Made by a program: the position numbers and the translations under genes. From Pseudomonadota bacterium (GTDB taxonomy: Bacteria > Pseudomonadota > Alphaproteobacteria > Sphingomonadales > Sphingomonadaceae), in NCBI GenBank assembly GCA_023387085.1, contig JAEWIL010000179.1:1-13862 (forward strand): a DNA stretch of 13,862 nt, read 5' to 3'. This document shows, in pieces, positions 13,279 through 13,862 of the stretch. The notes under the pieces are model-generated. The model saw only the letters and a program-made list of their open reading frames with translations, ran no database searches and was not told the origin of the DNA. The first letter of the stretch is position 1. Every line of letters starts with the position of its first letter.

Positions 13279-13680
13279 GTGAACGAGCGATCGCATAAAG
13301 CTTCGACAGTCTTCGCGCGCCGGTTGCGGCGCAATGAAACCGAGGCCGAGAAGAAGCTGTGGCAGGTGCTGCGCGCTCGTCATTTTCTCGGTCTCAAATT
13401 TCGCCGCCAGTCGCCTGTTGCCGGTTTCGTCGCGGATTTTCTTTGTGAGGAGCGGCGCGTAATCGTCGAGGCCGATGGCGGTCAGCATGCCGATAATCCG
13501 GCCGACATCGAGCGGACGGTGCGTTTGCGGGCTGCGGGGTACGAAGTCATTCGCTATTGGAACAACGACATCATGGGCAATCTGGAGGGCGTGTTGGAAG
13601 ATTTGCGCGGACGTTTGGTGGCGATCTCCGACGGCGGAGCCCCTCACCCAACCCTCTCCCAAAGGGAGAGGGCTATATGA
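13279..13680 (+). CDS. DUF559 endonuclease-like protein
   Basis: The 133-residue protein belongs to the DUF559 family, with a restriction-endonuclease-like (Vsr-related) fold. Conserved features are RRNETEAEKKLW (17-28), KFRRQSPVAGFVADF (40-54) with Asp53, the VEADGGQH block (63-70) with Glu64, and YEVIRYWNNDI near 88-98. These match a PD-(D/E)xK-like active site, but activity is not shown for most members. The start is GTG; no ATG is available in frame near the N-terminus. The last 13 residues (from Pro121) are encoded by a family B repeat, so they are probably not part of the fold. Its stop overlaps the rdgB start as ATGA. Confidence 0.85.
   Translation: MNERSHKASTVFARRLRRNETEAEKKLWQVLRARHFLGLKFRRQSPVAGFVADFLCEERRVIVEADGGQHADNPADIERTVRLRAAGYEVIRYWNNDIMGNLEGVLEDLRGRLVAISDGGAPHPTLSQRERAI
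13640..13672 (-). repeat. Palindromic repeat, family B (right of DUF559 gene, short)
   Basis: CCCCTCACCC is followed by the 9-base hairpin CCCTCTCCC-AAA-GGGAGAGGG. It is inverted relative to 13213-13276 and lacks the AGCGAGACTTGC middle part. The right arm provides the GGGAGAGGG ribosome-binding sequence of rdgB. Confidence 0.88.
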
Positions 13681-13862
13681 CCCGCAAACTTTCTCCCGGC
13701 CGGCTGGTGATCGCGAGCCATAATGCGGGCAAGGTGCGCGAAATCCGTGCCTTGCTCGAACCCTTCGGGATCGAGCCGGTGTCGGCGGGTGACCTTGGCT
13801 TGCCCGAGCCCGAGGAAACGGGAACGACTTTCGCCCAAAATGCGCTGCTCAAGGCCCATGCT
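13677..13862 (+). CDS. rdgB: dITP/XTP pyrophosphatase RdgB (5' part, cut by window end)
   Basis: Only the first 62 codons are in the window. The signature IASHNAGKVREIRALL (12-27) and the EETGTTFAQNALLKA block (46-60) identify the RdgB/HAM1 family, which hydrolyses non-canonical purine triphosphates such as dITP and XTP to keep them out of DNA. The start ATG overlaps the DUF559 stop codon (ATGA), and the ribosome-binding site lies in a family B repeat hairpin. Its translation is therefore probably coupled to that of the DUF559 gene. Confidence 0.95.
   Translation, partial: MTRKLSPGRLVIASHNAGKVREIRALLEPFGIEPVSAGDLGLPEPEETGTTFAQNALLKAHA

Noticed and set aside
1..13862. CRISPR array
   Set aside because: The repeats are dispersed, palindromic and unevenly spaced, with no regular spacers and no cas genes.

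Overview
The window is chromosomal DNA from a GC-rich alphaproteobacterium, most likely a sphingomonad (Sphingopyxis or a near relative). The reasons are the housekeeping gene types, the CarD-family regulator, the pairing of fmt-truA with recR and def, the rph-rdgB and hrcA-grpE pairs, and several families of short palindromic repeats of the kind scattered through sphingomonad genomes. The genus is inference from recall, not from a search.

Layout. Bases 1-1770 carry leuA (minus), preceded at 1853-1903 by a leucine-rich 16-residue leader peptide whose Leu codons are exactly complementary to the leuA ribosome-binding region. Next, all on minus, come an exported rhodanese-like protein (2020-2520), a RodZ-type membrane helix-turn-helix protein (2591-3448), a low-GC lipoprotein of unknown function (3706-4128) and a short-chain dehydrogenase (4182-5000). 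A 314-base gap with promoter-like signals leads to a CarD-family regulator (5315-5845, plus), which ends in a clear intrinsic terminator. The minus-strand fmt and truA (7845-6003) follow. A small GIY-YIG nuclease gene (7955-8254) is squeezed between repeats. Then, on plus, come recR, a 57-residue zinc-ribbon membrane peptide and def (8380-9717). These converge on hrcA-grpE (minus, 11419-9823). The right end holds a dienelactone-hydrolase-family enzyme, rph, a DUF559 nuclease-like gene and the start of rdgB, all plus.

How the genes work together. Most genes are core metabolism: leucine synthesis, formyl-Met handling (Fmt adds the formyl group, Def removes it), tRNA modification and maturation (TruA, RNase PH), DnaK-system control (HrcA, GrpE), repair (RecR) and nucleotide-pool sanitation (RdgB). 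No insertion sequence, prophage, CRISPR array, rRNA or tRNA gene is recognised.

The two features most worth following up are these. (1) A probable translational attenuator of leuA, in which the leader's Leu codons themselves form the anti-Shine-Dalgarno sequence. (2) Two unrelated small nuclease genes, GIY-YIG and DUF559, each tightly bracketed by its own palindromic repeat family. The DUF559 cassette separates rph from rdgB and supplies the rdgB ribosome-binding site. This resembles the known link between REP sequences and RAYT transposases, but with nucleases.
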